From: Geosiphon pyriformis
Taxonomy: Eukaryota; Glomeromycota; Glomeromycetes; Archaeosporales; Geosiphonaceae
Direction: 5' to 3'
Assembly (NCBI GenBank): GCA_016748015.1
Contig: JAAOMT010000183.1
Coordinates: 379,313-443,312 of the forward strand
DNA: 64,000 nt
Shown: positions 11,846 through 22,858 of the stretch, piece by piece
How positions within the stretch are numbered: the first letter of the stretch is position 1
Layout: every line of letters begins with the position of its first letter
Notes under the pieces: model-generated
What the model saw: only the letters and a program-made list of their open reading frames with translations
Told to the model about the DNA's origin: nothing
Databases searched by the model: none
Position numbers and translations under genes: made by a program

Positions 11846-12660
11846 TCATCCTTCTCAGTTACCGCCCACAACTTTATGAAAAACTCTATGCTTATCATAA
11901 ATCCTACGATGGCCAATTTCAAATCACAACTGGCACTGGCGAAGTCCCTAAACCTTTTTCCTCCGAGACATACTTCATCTGCTTTACAGAACCAGACATC
12001 CTCTATTCAGTTGGAACAGTTGAGAATCTCTAAGCTTTTAAAGATTCTTCAGTCGATATGTTTACTGTAGCTGAAGCAGCTCATTGGATTGATATGCCCA
12101 AATTCTTTCAGGAAGCACATCGTGTCTTGAAACCAAATGGTACATTGGTAATTTAGGGATAGTCTTATATTATTCTAAAAGATTATCCAAAGACTACGGA
12201 ACTGATTGCCAGTATATGGTAGATGAGAATCGCCTGGCTGCTTATTGGATCCTAATGGACGACCATTACTGAGTGGTTTGTATAAAGATAAAAATTCCTA
12301 GAGCTGTTCATCAATGTCCAATGAGAATTTTATCCTGAGGTAAAAAAATTAGCTATGGGAATCCTAGGCATAAGTTGCAACAGGCTACAGAACCAATCAT
12401 AGAATATGAATTTACACTTGAAAAATTGAAAAAATATTTGAAGGTAAAAAAGTATTTGGATGTAAATTTAAGTTGAGAAACGAAAATATTGAGCAAAGTT
12501 ATTATTATGAAAACTTGGAGGTGCTATACAAATTTCATGCAAAAGAATCCCGGGGCAAAAGATCCTTTTGATAAATTAATTCAGCTGTATAAGACTGAAG
12601 GATGAAAAGAGGATCAGGTGTTGTGTGCCCACCATGCTAATTTTTGCAGAAAATAAATTG
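11846..12660 (+). pseudogene. Class I SAM-dependent methyltransferase pseudogene (TMT1-like)
   Basis: Pieces of a class I methyltransferase run in order across several frames: a YRPQLYEKLYAYHKSYDG start; a glycine-rich SAM loop remnant (TGTGEV); SVGTVENL; then FTVAEAAHWIDMPKFFQEAH followed by the post-loop RVLKPNGTLVI; and at the end a WRCYTNFMQKNPGAKDPFDK segment. The order and the AEAAHWID element resemble the family of yeast trans-aconitate 3-methyltransferase. The frame is broken by several shifts and stops; a Trp codon near 12,604 is now TGA and another near 12,160 is TAG. No intron explanation fits all breaks. It was probably a cytosolic small-molecule methyltransferase; the substrate cannot be told. 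It lies directly upstream of a Tc1 remnant. Confidence 0.75.
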
Positions 12661-12849
12661 CAAACTGTTGAAACTAAAATTTTAATGTTTTAACAACTAT
12701 TTCCTCAAAATGATTGATAAAAATTGCTTAAATCGGGCATTACTTTCTAAAGGCGACTGTACATTATAAGTGCCTAGAAAATTCTAACCATATTAGTAAA
12801 ATAAAATGTAAAAGTTTTCACAATTTCTTGTTTATTATTTTTTTCAACA

Positions 12850-13230
12850 TTTAAACATACATTGGACAAAATTATATTTGGCGGAAATATGACACATACC
12901 TGTGCGCAGTAACTAACATTGATAAGGGCAAAATACTAGCTCTTATCAAAATTATGAGTGCTGAGAAAGTTGCGAAGGAAATAAAGCACGACCCCACAAC
13001 AACACGACAGTTAGAACGATACTTCATAATGCAAGAATTTGATTTAATATAGCAGCAAAAAAGTCATTGGTTTCAGAAAATCAAGCGAAGAAAATATCAC
13101 CAAAAATATATATCATTGGTGCCATGTCATTTTTTCCAACTTTCAAGAGTGGTTAGAGCTCGGGTAATGGTTTGGGGATGTTTCGTGAAGGTCTGTTAAT
13201 ATTTTTTGACAAAGAAAAAATTAATATTCC
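12850..13230 (+). pseudogene. Tc1/mariner transposase remnant
   Basis: Three collinear pieces of a Tc1-type transposase are visible in shifting frames: a helix-turn-helix part at about 12,955 (MSAEKVAKEIKHDPTTTR), an IAAKKSLVSENQAKK segment at about 13,045, and the RVMVWGCF motif at about 13,160 that precedes the second catalytic Asp region in the family. There are stops between the pieces and no full-length frame. Terminal inverted repeats and a TA duplication could not be placed. It is a dead DNA transposon fragment, unrelated in sequence detail to the one at 24,590. Confidence 0.65.
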
Positions 13231-13434
13231 AAGGTTCTTGAGAAAAATCTTTGACTATTTTACAAAACAGTGCGTTCACTAATGAATCAATTCAATAATG
13301 CATTGCCGTGACAAAGTGAACTGATGACGTCACACACAGTGGCTCGGTGATTTGAAAAAAAATTCCCTGATATGCTGATGAATTTACTTTTTTTAACTCC
13401 CCCTTTCATGGTGCATAATTTTTCGCGCTCAAAC

Positions 13435-14263
13435 ATGTCAACATTCTTTGACAAACCCTCAGATAATTGGGCATATGATGCTATTGCAGCAAATTATTCC
13501 ATCGATAACAACATTAGTCACGTCCTCCTAAATATTAAAAAGGATCTTAAGCGACGTGTCGAGATTCAAGATCGCGACACCGCGCAAGTAAAATGGATTC
13601 TGAAGTCTGACTGGCAGGTTTGTTAACCAATAATGTGAATTTAGAATAGTATCCCTTTGGGCTTCGTGACATCTAGCTGGATTATTCCGTATCGCCCAAT
13701 GATGATCCGTTCCGATGTCTTTTAAGCAGCTAGTTGCCGCTGCCTATTACTGGACACATTGGTTCATTCCTGTATCATTATTGAATAGCCTTGTTGCTTG
13801 TCAGTATGTCGCTTCTAAGCATATCTTGTTCGTCGATTTAAAAAACTTACTTTATTTCAGATACTTGATTTCTCTCCAACAAGAAAAAGACCCTCCACTC
13901 CTTTACCGATTTCACAGCCATCATCACCATTCCGAATGACCAATATTCTCTTTGAAAAAGATGATGAATTGGACATGGTGACTGGAATTGTGCTGTTTGA
14001 CTGCCCAGTTATCATCAATGATGTGGTAGAACTGCAGTTAGAATCTCTACCTCGACAAGAATCCAGGTGGCTTATAAATGAGATTGATGTTTCGGAAAAA
14101 TGGCATCAATTTAAAGAGAAATTGTTGAAGCCAGTGATGAAGAGGGGTGTTTTTGTAGAAAGCCATGTACAGCAAATATTGTATGTTTCAATTTCTTTGT
14201 TTTGCTACTTCATTATAAAGTTAGATTGCAATTGTTTTATTATGTAGGTTCTTGTTTTGTTAA
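13435..14263 (+). CDS. Hypothetical protein, multi-exon
   Basis: I do not recognise this protein. The best model starts at the ATG at 13,435 (MSTFFDKPSDNWAYDA; an in-frame ATG also occurs at 13,372). It splices 13,435-13,617 to 13,861-14,180 and then to 14,248-14,263, about 172 aa. The donor after CTGGCAG and the acceptor TTTATTTCAG join in phase 0. A donor GTATGT follows at 14,181 with its acceptor at 14,247. The second exon has a Ser/Pro-rich stretch (SPTRKRPSTP) followed by an acidic region. Base use is less A+T-biased than in the surroundings, as expected for a real exon. Caution: the sequence from 14,248 also has a longer protein-like frame (LLKPKQHYPLMVEIFSAELL), which fits only if a frameshift or another splice exists, and 13,715-13,800 is open in yet another frame. 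It may therefore be a recent pseudogene. Confidence 0.45.
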
Positions 14264-14418
14264 AACCAAAACAACATTATCCACTAATGGTGGAAATTTT
14301 CAGTGCAGAATTATTAGAAATGATGTACAAAAACATGTTGCAAAAATTCATACAGAATTTAATTTCAAAATTTTTACAAAGTTTATGTAAATTGTTCAAA
14401 TATAGTTTTTTTTTATGA

Positions 14419-15010
14419 AATTGCTTTTTTTATTTTTTAATTATTAATATAGATTGTAATGGTTAGTTTAATGATTTAATATTAAGGATTAACACCATGT
14501 TCCATAAAAAAATTTGTAACAACTCCGATTAATCAAATAATATAATATTTTTATTGATTAAAATAATAATAATACATCATTTATAATTTATATAATTTGT
14601 AGCCAATTATAAATAGTGTAACTATTCACATTTTGTCACGTAACTTCCAATTTTTTACTTCAAAACAGTTTTCAAGACTTTAAAAAAAACGCTTGTTTTA
14701 TGAAAATGAATATAGAGCTATGTATACAAGATATAAACTATATTTTTTAATATTATAATTAATTGTATGAATAATTTTTTTATTAAACTGGTTCATATAT
14801 TATATTAAATCAAACATTTGATATAAATTAGCACAAAAAGAAATATCCAAGTTGTTTTTAAAAGAAGATATGTATAAAAATAATTATAAAAAATACAGGT
14901 TTAAATGTTAAAATTATTCTTATTTCTAATATAAAATTTATTTTTAATTTAAAAATTTGTAGAATTGCTTTATTAAGCATTTTAAGATAATATAAAGATA
15001 TAACTAAATT
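14419..15010. other. A+T-rich spacer, nothing recognised
   Basis: Sequence of very high A+T between the hypothetical gene and the left end of the first hAT element. A short open frame on the minus strand (14,858-15,058) is hydrophobic and low in complexity and runs into the hAT end. I regard it as chance. Confidence 0.6.
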
Positions 15011-15288
15011 TAGGGTTCCGATTGAACCGAACTGAACTGAACTTTGGGTGTTGTTCAAGTTCGGTTTGAATTACGAACCAAACTTGAACTGAACCAATTT
15101 TTCAAAGTAGGTTCGATTCGAGTTCAGCATTGAATCTTTTTGACAAGTCTGAGTTTGGTTCAAGTCTAAAAAAAGATATAACTTGTACTACTTGTTCATC
15201 AATCATTACTTTGTTTAATTACTATAACCAATTAAAGAGGTATATAAAACTATGCATGTATAACAACTCCACTCTCCAACTTACCAAA

Positions 15289-15570
15289 ATGAATTCATTG
15301 TCAGCATCATCCAATGTTACCGAAGATTCAAAATCCAAAATAACAGAATTTGATAACCCAAATAGTCCAAATATTAATATATTTGGTAAACATAGTTTTT
15401 AAAGTGAAGTATGGGACTATTTTGATAAGTTTGAGTGGATGAAAGAAAAAAAAACCAGCTAAATGTACAGTCTCAAAATGTGTGCATAAACCATTTTCTT
15501 ACAGAACTATGGTGTTACCCGAGTAGAAAAACCAATCCGAAAAATATTGGAAAAAAACATGATTAAAAAA
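15289..15570 (+). pseudogene. hAT transposase N-terminus with BED zinc finger, broken
   Basis: An ATG at 15,289 opens a frame starting MNSLSASSNVTEDSKSK. After a stop (TAA at 15,400) it continues in frame as SEVWDYFDKFEWMKEKKPAK and then KCTVSKC, the aromatic-plus-CxxxxC pattern of a BED finger. The next part (VTRVEKPIRKILEKN) resembles the helix of the finger but its final His is not evident. The coding sequence stops where the LTR-like block begins. In an intact element this domain would bind the transposon ends. Confidence 0.6.
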
Positions 15571-16527
15571 TGTGATAACTTAGAAAAACGTGATAATGCA
15601 AAATAACACAGAATAATACATTATAACTCAAGATAACACGAAATAACACACAATAATGTGAAATAGCACAGAATAACTAGCTGTAACATAGGATAATTAG
15701 TTATAGTATGAAAGAACAAAGCAACAACAGAAATAACAAGCAATAGCTAGTAATAACAAGCAATCGAAAGCAATCTTGTAAAACTAGAGATATGTATAAA
15801 AACGAGTAATTTTAGCAGAGTAGAAAAACAGACAGACAGATAGAAATAAATAGAAAATACATTCTTTTATCCATATCTATCAAATCCATCTTATCTATAC
15901 ATCTATATTATCTCAAATAAAGAAAATATTTGAAATCAAAGAAATTACTTATTTATGATCCATGAATTCTGTGTTTAAACCAAACTAATCATTCTCTTAC
16001 CTTCGTTCCTGGGCAGATGCTCTTAGCATAAAATGCCTCAAACAATAACAATTTGGACCAATTGCTCTTAATTATGGTAATTAACAATACTAATTTCTTT
16101 TATTTTTCTTTTCTTTTATTTTTCTTTTTTTTTTCTCTTTTCTTTTTTTTTCTTTTTTTTCTTTATTCTCTTGTGGAGTGACAACATTGTAAAATCAACT
16201 GTCTGGGAATAAACTTTGTGATAGCCTGGTAAAAGAAAAAAGCTCCTTCTAGGATTAAATATTAACATTATCTTGTTAGCTTACCAGAAGAGTAAAAAGA
16301 CACTACCAAACTCTAGTAACTGCACTTAACTAGTTCAGAGAAAATAGCTTATATACTTAAACTGCAAACAGCCAAAACACCTCTTTGTGTTTTATAATCA
16401 AAGAACTCTATAGATAAAACTAGTAAAAAAATTTTAAAGATTGATATTACCAACTCATCTTAAGTATTTAAGATAGAAATTTTCAAGCTCCCTATTATTA
16501 AAATTTAAAGCACCAAATGTTATCACA
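15571..16527 (+). mobile_element. Probable solo LTR inside hAT copy 1
   Basis: The block starts TGTGATAAC and ends GTTATCACA, a perfect 9-bp inverted pair with TG...CA ends, as in LTRs. Near 16,209 it contains AGCCTGGTAAAAG and, 70 bp later, TTAGCTTACCAGAAGAG. Both are also present at the matching distance from the end in the LTRs of Gypsy element B (about 38,762 and 50,650), so it is a distant relative of that family. No internal region is attached. A target duplication is not readable (left flank A-rich, right flank ATACC), so boundaries are tentative. Confidence 0.5.
15585..15785. repeat. Degenerate minisatellite of AATAACA-type units
   Basis: Irregular tandem units such as AAAATAACACAGAATAA, CGAAATAACACACAATAA and GAAATAGCACAGAATAA repeat for about 200 bp. 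They lie within the first fifth of the probable solo LTR, where a U3 region would be. Confidence 0.7.
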
Positions 16528-18379
16528 ATACCTTCATTAAGTTTACCTGTAACAACAGATACTATCAAACCTTTATAATATTATTTAGAGGTTTTTTATC
16601 AGACAGTATATGTTACAATAGAAGAATATCATAAGAAAAGACAAAATATTCAGAAAGATTACAAGTCAATTAAAAAAATGTTTTAACAAGTAAGATTGCT
16701 ATTTTTTTATAATTTTTGGCCAATTTAACTAGAAAACTGCTTTAATCTTCTGTAGTAACTACTATTAACATTAATAATGAAAAACTTTATAACATAATTA
16801 CTATTTGGTTTATTAATTACCAATAACTACTTTTTATAATAAAAGATCTTAAATTAATTAAAATATTCTAATATTTGAACCCCACTTCTCAATCTGTTTG
16901 TGTTAATACAATTAAAAATAGTGTCATAAAACTCTATGTTTTAAGTAGACAAAAATTAAATATAAGCACTACTTTTATTATAAAATATTTTTTTTTTATC
17001 TATACTTATAATATAATAAGCATACTTAGGTATAATTAAATCCAAAATTTTTTTTACATTAGATTTTTGAACATCTTTCAATAATAAAGTTTTTGTTTCT
17101 ATTATCACTTATTATATTAATAACAATTAGAATCTTTAATAAACAATAATTAATTTTGAATTAATGAATAAATAACATAATAGAATAAATATTACAAATA
17201 GAATTTTTAAAATATTAAAAGATTATAAAATTATATTAAAAATATGTACATATATTTTTGCATAAATTTGAATTAGTTAATGGCCAATAATAAGATTAAC
17301 ATACTATATAGCATATTAGTATTATCTGAAGTTTAAAATTACCATAGTGCTTATATTATTAAAAATTATATTTTCTCAATGTTAGTTTAAATTGGTTTTT
17401 ATCATTATTCTAAAGCTGAATTTTTGATATTAGCATTATTTAAAATTCAAATTTATTATAGTGCTTATATAATTAAAAACAATATTTTCTTAATATTAAC
17501 TTAAATGGTTTTTATTATTGCCTTAAGCCAAATTTTTAGCCAAAAAAATTAAAAAAAAAGTTTTAAAAAAATTATACTTATTTTTTTTTATACAAGTTAT
17601 TATTAATTTTATTAATTATAACTGACAGTTTCTTGCTATTACTCTCAATAATATTACAAATAATAATACTTTTAAAAAAAAATTAATGAAAAAATTAGAA
17701 AAAAAAAACATTTAATGAAACTTGAAGGATCTTTAATTTTAATGCTTTGATTATATTTTAAACTTAAAAGTACAGACTAGACAAAATAAAGAATAATATT
17801 TCTAAGATATTTGTTAAAACTTAAACCAAATATATTTATCTAAAATTTTTCTAATGTAAACTTTATATAAATTAAAGATTAGAGAATTTAACTTTGCAAT
17901 TTATATCTTGTCTTAATGTTTTAAGCTTTTTGAACATGTATGTAATATATGTTAAATTAAATACTATAAACTTATTCTAAATTGTTCTATCTGGTAGAAT
18001 TTTATTTATAACATAATCAGAAATAAGTTATTTTTTAAATCAGCAAGTTATTTATTTTTAATTCTGTATATTTTTAAATACAAAAATTCTAACTGTAAAT
18101 TTATAGGCATTAAACACTTTTACTAGCATTTATATTAATCTTTATCAATATGTTATTTTATATAATTAATAGACTGTTTTTGATAAAATTAATAAATTTT
18201 TTAAACTATTTAAAGATATTATGATTAAAATATTAGCCAGTTTAAATAATACTGCCTCCTTAATTATTCACTTTTTTAATATTATTTTTAATCACATTAA
18301 AAACACAGTTAATAATAATAAATCTAGTAAAGTATTATAATCTTGATTGTATTTATTTAATTATTTATTTAAAATATTT

Positions 18380-18960
18380 AATATTAAATCTATTATTTGT
18401 TATGATGACTAAAGCAGCAAGAAAAAAGTTAGTTGAATATTACTTTAAAATAAATACAATTGTAATGCTCTGTATTGTATTAGATTCAAAGAAAAAATTT
18501 TATTATTTTACAAAAAAAAAATTTTCAGATGATAATATTAATAAAATAAAAAAATTATAAGTTATTAATTTATTCAAATGGTTTTATTTTTCAACTTTTA
18601 CACAATAAATAAATCTTTAAAATATATACTTTTTTTGAAACAAAGTACATACTGAATATTATATTAATATCAAATAATAATTTTTTGTTGAATTACAATT
18701 TTAATAATACTATAATATTAGTTACACAATTCATATTAGAAACAGACTTTAATAATGATAGAAAAAAAAAACTTGATAAAATTAATTGTTATATTTCTGA
18801 AAAAATAACCAATAGAAAAATAGATATAATAGTATAATTACAAATATAAGGTCATTTTTAGTGCCTAAAATTATAAAAACAGCATAATATTTTCAATTAT
18901 GAATGCAAGAATTATTAAAAAAAAATTAAATAATAATATAATATAATATAATATTTTTAA
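18380..18960 (+). pseudogene. hAT transposase C-terminal relic (copy 1)
   Basis: At 18,400 a frame reads MMTKAARKKLVEYYFKIN and then, a few codons on, a VLDSKKKFYYF element. This is the segment of hAT transposases that precedes the dimerisation domain, where a conserved LDPR-type motif is expected. The same segment is present in copy 2 at 21,914. Downstream sequence is broken by stops and by a deletion relative to copy 2. No function is possible. Confidence 0.65.
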
Positions 18961-19152
18961 TAGTCGAATCTGAACATATTTATAAACTTTAAACTAAACT
19001 TAAATCAGACTTGTTATATATATTTGAGTTTGATTCAAGTTTAATAATTTTAAGTTTGATTTGAGTTTGAGTTTGAAATTTTGTCAAATTTTCTGTTCAG
19101 TTTAATAGTTCAATTGAATTTGAACAAAATCAGACTGAATATTAGAATCTTA

Positions 19153-20857
19153 ATTAAATTAAATAATTAAAGTTTTATAAATTATTATAATTTTAATTAT
19201 ATTTACTTTAAGTTTTTTATTTTTTTATTATTTAATTATAAATAAAAATATAATTATTAATTGTAATTTTATATTTATATTAAATTTTTATATTTTTTTT
19301 ATTTAATTATAAGTTTTTATATTAATTATATCTTTACATTATGGAAAAAAGTTAATATAATTATAAAGATTTATAATAAACAATAAAAGTTAAGAATTAT
19401 TTGAAAAAAACTTAAATTATACTCAGATAATAATATTAAACATTGTGGTTTTATATATAAATTTAATAGTTATTATAAACTAAAAAAAATAAGTTTATAT
19501 TTACAATTATTATAATTGTAAACCAAAATACCAAAAATATAAATAATATACAAATATTAACTATAAAAAATACTTGTTAAATAATTTTTAAATTCTTAAT
19601 AATATTTACAATCATTTATTATACTAAAATGCTAAAAAATATTTTTTAATATATTGAATTATTTTTGAAAACATTTTTAAAAAAATTTAATTCTTTATAA
19701 AACATAAAAAATTATTAATTATTATTTAAAAAAATCTATTAAAAACAAAATTTTTAACAAAATTTATTAATAATTATAATTCATTATAAACAATAATATA
19801 CAGCTAATTTTTATTTTACAAATATTTATATTAAATAAAACAACTGAATTTTATATATAAATTTTAAAATATACAAAAAAATAACAATAACTAAATAATT
19901 AGTATTTATTACTAATATAATTTTATAATAAATACAATAATTAATTAAATATATAAAATAACTTTTCTGATTTATTATATTTTTTATTTTAATAAAAAAA
20001 TGTCAAAAAACTTTAAATTTAAGACTTTAATTTAAAGCAAAATAGAATTATTTTTTTAAATATTGTATTTTATTATCTTTTATAAGAATTATATTAATTA
20101 ATAATTTTTTTTTAATATTAATAAACAAATAATTCAATAAATTATTCTTTATATTGTATTGTAAATTAAATATAATTAAATATTATTAATATTTATAATA
20201 AGATAAATTAAATATATTTAAAATTATTTTAGTAATTACTTTTAACAATAAAAATTTTAATATTTAAAATTTTAGTTTTAATATAATAAATTTATTAAGA
20301 ATTTGTAAAATTAATAATTAAAAATTTATATTTATAATAATAATAATTAATTTAATTTATATTTTTGTTTATATATTTTTAATATATCTTATAAAATTAT
20401 TTGTTTTTATTATTTTAAATAATAATATATTTAAAAATTATAAAATTTTACATATAAATAATACTTTATATTAATATATTAATAAATAAAAAGATATTAG
20501 TATTATTAAATTTAAATGTTTTATAAATCCAAAAATTATAAAAAATTACTTAAATAAAATACTTATATTAAATTATATTTAAAATTGTAATATATGTTTA
20601 TATTATACAATACAAAAAAAATTCAAATATAATAAAATGTAAAAACTTATATAATAAATAATTTAACTTGTTATTAAAAATAATAATTATATTAAAAAAG
20701 TAATATAATTAAAAAAATCTATAAACCAATACAAAAAAATATTTATTGTTTCAAAAAAAACCAAGTTTTTATAAATAATAATTAAGTAAATAATATTAAT
20801 AAAAAAAATAAGTTTAAACAATTTAAAAAATTTTTAATATCACAATATAAAAGATAA
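19153..20857. other. Extremely A+T-rich spacer between the hAT copies
   Basis: About 1.7 kb composed almost entirely of A and T with TAATAT, AAATTTAT and similar words, and hardly any G or C. No coding pattern, RNA gene or element terminus was found. It is similar in texture to 54,090-56,690. Confidence 0.7.
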
Positions 20858-20865
20858 CTAAAAGT

Positions 20866-22850
20866 TAAAGTTTCAATTAAACCAAATTAAACCAATTTTT
20901 CAAAGTAGATTTGGTTTGAATTTGGTATTAAACCTTTTTGACAAATCTGAATTCAGTTCAAGTCTGATTCAAAATTTACAAACTTGTTCAAGTTCAATAA
21001 AATTAAAAAAATATATAACTTATACTATTTGTTTAGCCAAAAAGATTAAAAAAAAAGTTTAAAAAAAATTACACTTACACTTTTTTTATATAAGTTTATC
21101 ATTAATTTTATTAGTTATAATCGAATTTTTTTTTGACAGCTTCTTGCTATTATTTTCAATAATGTCACAAATAATAGTACTTTTATAAAAGAGTTAATAA
21201 GAAAATTAAAAAAGAAAAACATTCAATAGAACTTAGAAAATTTTTAATTTTGATGCTTTAATTATATTTTAAACTTGGCAATGCAAATGGCTCTAGATAA
21301 AATAAAAAAAGATGTTTTAAAGATATTTGTAAAAATCCAAACTGAATATATTTATCTAAAAATTTTTTAATATAAACTTTGTATAAATTAAAAATTAAAA
21401 AACTTAATTTTGCAATCTGTATTTATTCCAATGTTTTAAGTTCCTTAAACATATTTGTAATGGATTTTAAATTAAAACCATAAACTTATTCTAAATTATC
21501 TCATCTAGTAAAATTTTACTTATAATATAATTAAGAATAAGTTATTTCTTAAATTGTTAAGTTATTTATTTCAAATTCCATATATTTGAATACAAAAATT
21601 TTAACTGTAAATTTATAGGCATTAAATACTCTTACTAGTACTTATATTAACTTTTATTAATATGCTATTTTACATAATTAGTAAGCTGTTTTTGATAAAA
21701 TTGCTAAATTTCTTGAATTATTTAAGAATATTATAGTCAAAATATCAGCCAGTTCAAATAATACTGTCTTTTTAATTATTTTTCTCTTTAATATTATTTT
21801 TAATTATGTTAAAAATATGGTTGATAATAATAAATCTGATAAAGCATTATAATTTTGATTGTATTTATTTAGTTATTTATTTAATATATTTAATATTAGA
21901 TTTATTACTTGTTATGATGGCTAAAACAGCAAAAAAAAAGTTGGTTGAATATTATTTTAAAACAAATACAACTATAATATTCTGTACTGCATTGAATCCA
22001 AGAAAAAAACTCTATTATTTTACAAAAAAAATTTTTTAGATAACAATATTAATAAAACAAAAAAATTATAAGTTATTAATTTATTTAAATAATTTTATTT
22101 TCCAACTTTCACATAATAAATAAACCTTTAGAATATGTAATTTTTTTGAAACAGAGTACACATTAAATATTATACAACATCAAATAGCAGTTTTTTGTTA
22201 AATAACAATTTTAATAATACTATAGTATTAGTTATACAATCTATATTAGAAACAAATTTTAATAATGATATGAAAAAAAAACCTTGATAAAATTGATTAT
22301 TATATTTCTGAAAAAATGACCAATAAAAAAATAGATGTAATAGTATGGTGAAAAATATATTACAAAAAATATTTATCTAAATTAACATTTTATTAATAAT
22401 TTGATATTTAGATATATTAAACACAATTTCTTTATTTTGCATGTATAGCTTATAATTATTTGGTAATTTAAGGATCTTTTGTTGTTTTTAAACACACATT
22501 TTTTGCAGGTAAAAATATGATTACAGATATAAGATCTTGCTTAGTACTTAAAACTATAAAAGCAGCATAATGTTTTTAATTATAAATACAAAAACTATTA
22601 AAAAAAAATTAAATAATAATATAATATAATATAATATAATGTTTTTAATAGTTGAATTTAAACATGTTCATAAACTTTAAACCAAACTTGAACCAGACTT
22701 GTTGTCTGTATTTAGGTTTGATTTAAGTTCAATAATTTTAAGTCTGATTCAAGTTCAAGTTCAAAATTTGCCAAATCTTCTGTTTAAGTTCAGTTCAGTT
22801 TGGTGGTTCAATTGAACTTGAACTAAACTGGACTAAACATTAGAACTCTA
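20866..22850 (+). mobile_element. hAT DNA transposon copy 2, internally deleted (2.0 kb)
   Basis: Left terminus TAAAGTTTCAATTAAACC aligns base for base with copy 1 apart from transitions. The right terminus is TTAGAACTCTA. The flanking 8-bp duplication is CTAAAAGT (20,858-20,865) and CTAAAAGC (22,851-22,858), one transition apart. It lacks the approximately 2.3 kb of copy 1 between about 15,198 and 17,539, so the BED-finger half of the transposase is gone. It keeps about 150 bp of C-terminal coding sequence (22,350-22,510) that copy 1 has lost. Confidence 0.82.
21806..22590 (+). pseudogene. hAT transposase C-terminal relic (copy 2)
   Basis: The open frame at 21,806-22,039 contains MAKTAKKKLVEYYFKTN followed by ALNPRKKLYYF, the conserved region before the hAT dimerisation domain. 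After several stops, a piece at 22,508-22,570 reads AGKNMITDIRSCLVLKTIKA, matching the extreme C-terminal part of hAT transposases. The N-terminal half is absent through internal deletion, so this copy could only have been mobilised in trans. Confidence 0.7.
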
Positions 22851-22858
22851 CTAAAAGC

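Larger units (their letters stand above)
15011..19152 (+). mobile_element. hAT DNA transposon copy 1, degenerate (4.1 kb)
   Basis: The left terminus TAGGGTTCCGATTGAACC and the right terminus ending TTAGAATCTTA (19,152) are imperfect inverted repeats. Both are followed inward by a long GAACTTGAAC-type subterminal repeat zone. The flanks carry an 8-bp duplication: ACTAAATT (15,003-15,010) and ATTAAATT (19,153-19,160), one transition apart. Eight-bp duplications and a BED-finger transposase are hallmarks of hAT elements. Inside are an N-terminal BED-type zinc-finger relic (15,289-15,570) and a C-terminal transposase relic near 18,400. An LTR-like block interrupts the element at 15,571-16,527. 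Relative to the second copy it lacks about 150 bp near 18,840. Confidence 0.8.

Noticed and set aside
13715-13939. Open frame MSFKQLVAAAYYW as a separate gene
   Set aside because: Overlaps the intron of the hypothetical gene, is preceded by stops in frame, and ends in a low-complexity His run created by the next exon read in the wrong frame. Kept only as a caution in that entry.
15585-15785. Regular short repeats as a CRISPR-like array
   Set aside because: Units are irregular and adjoin without unique spacers, and the context is a eukaryotic LTR. It is a minisatellite.
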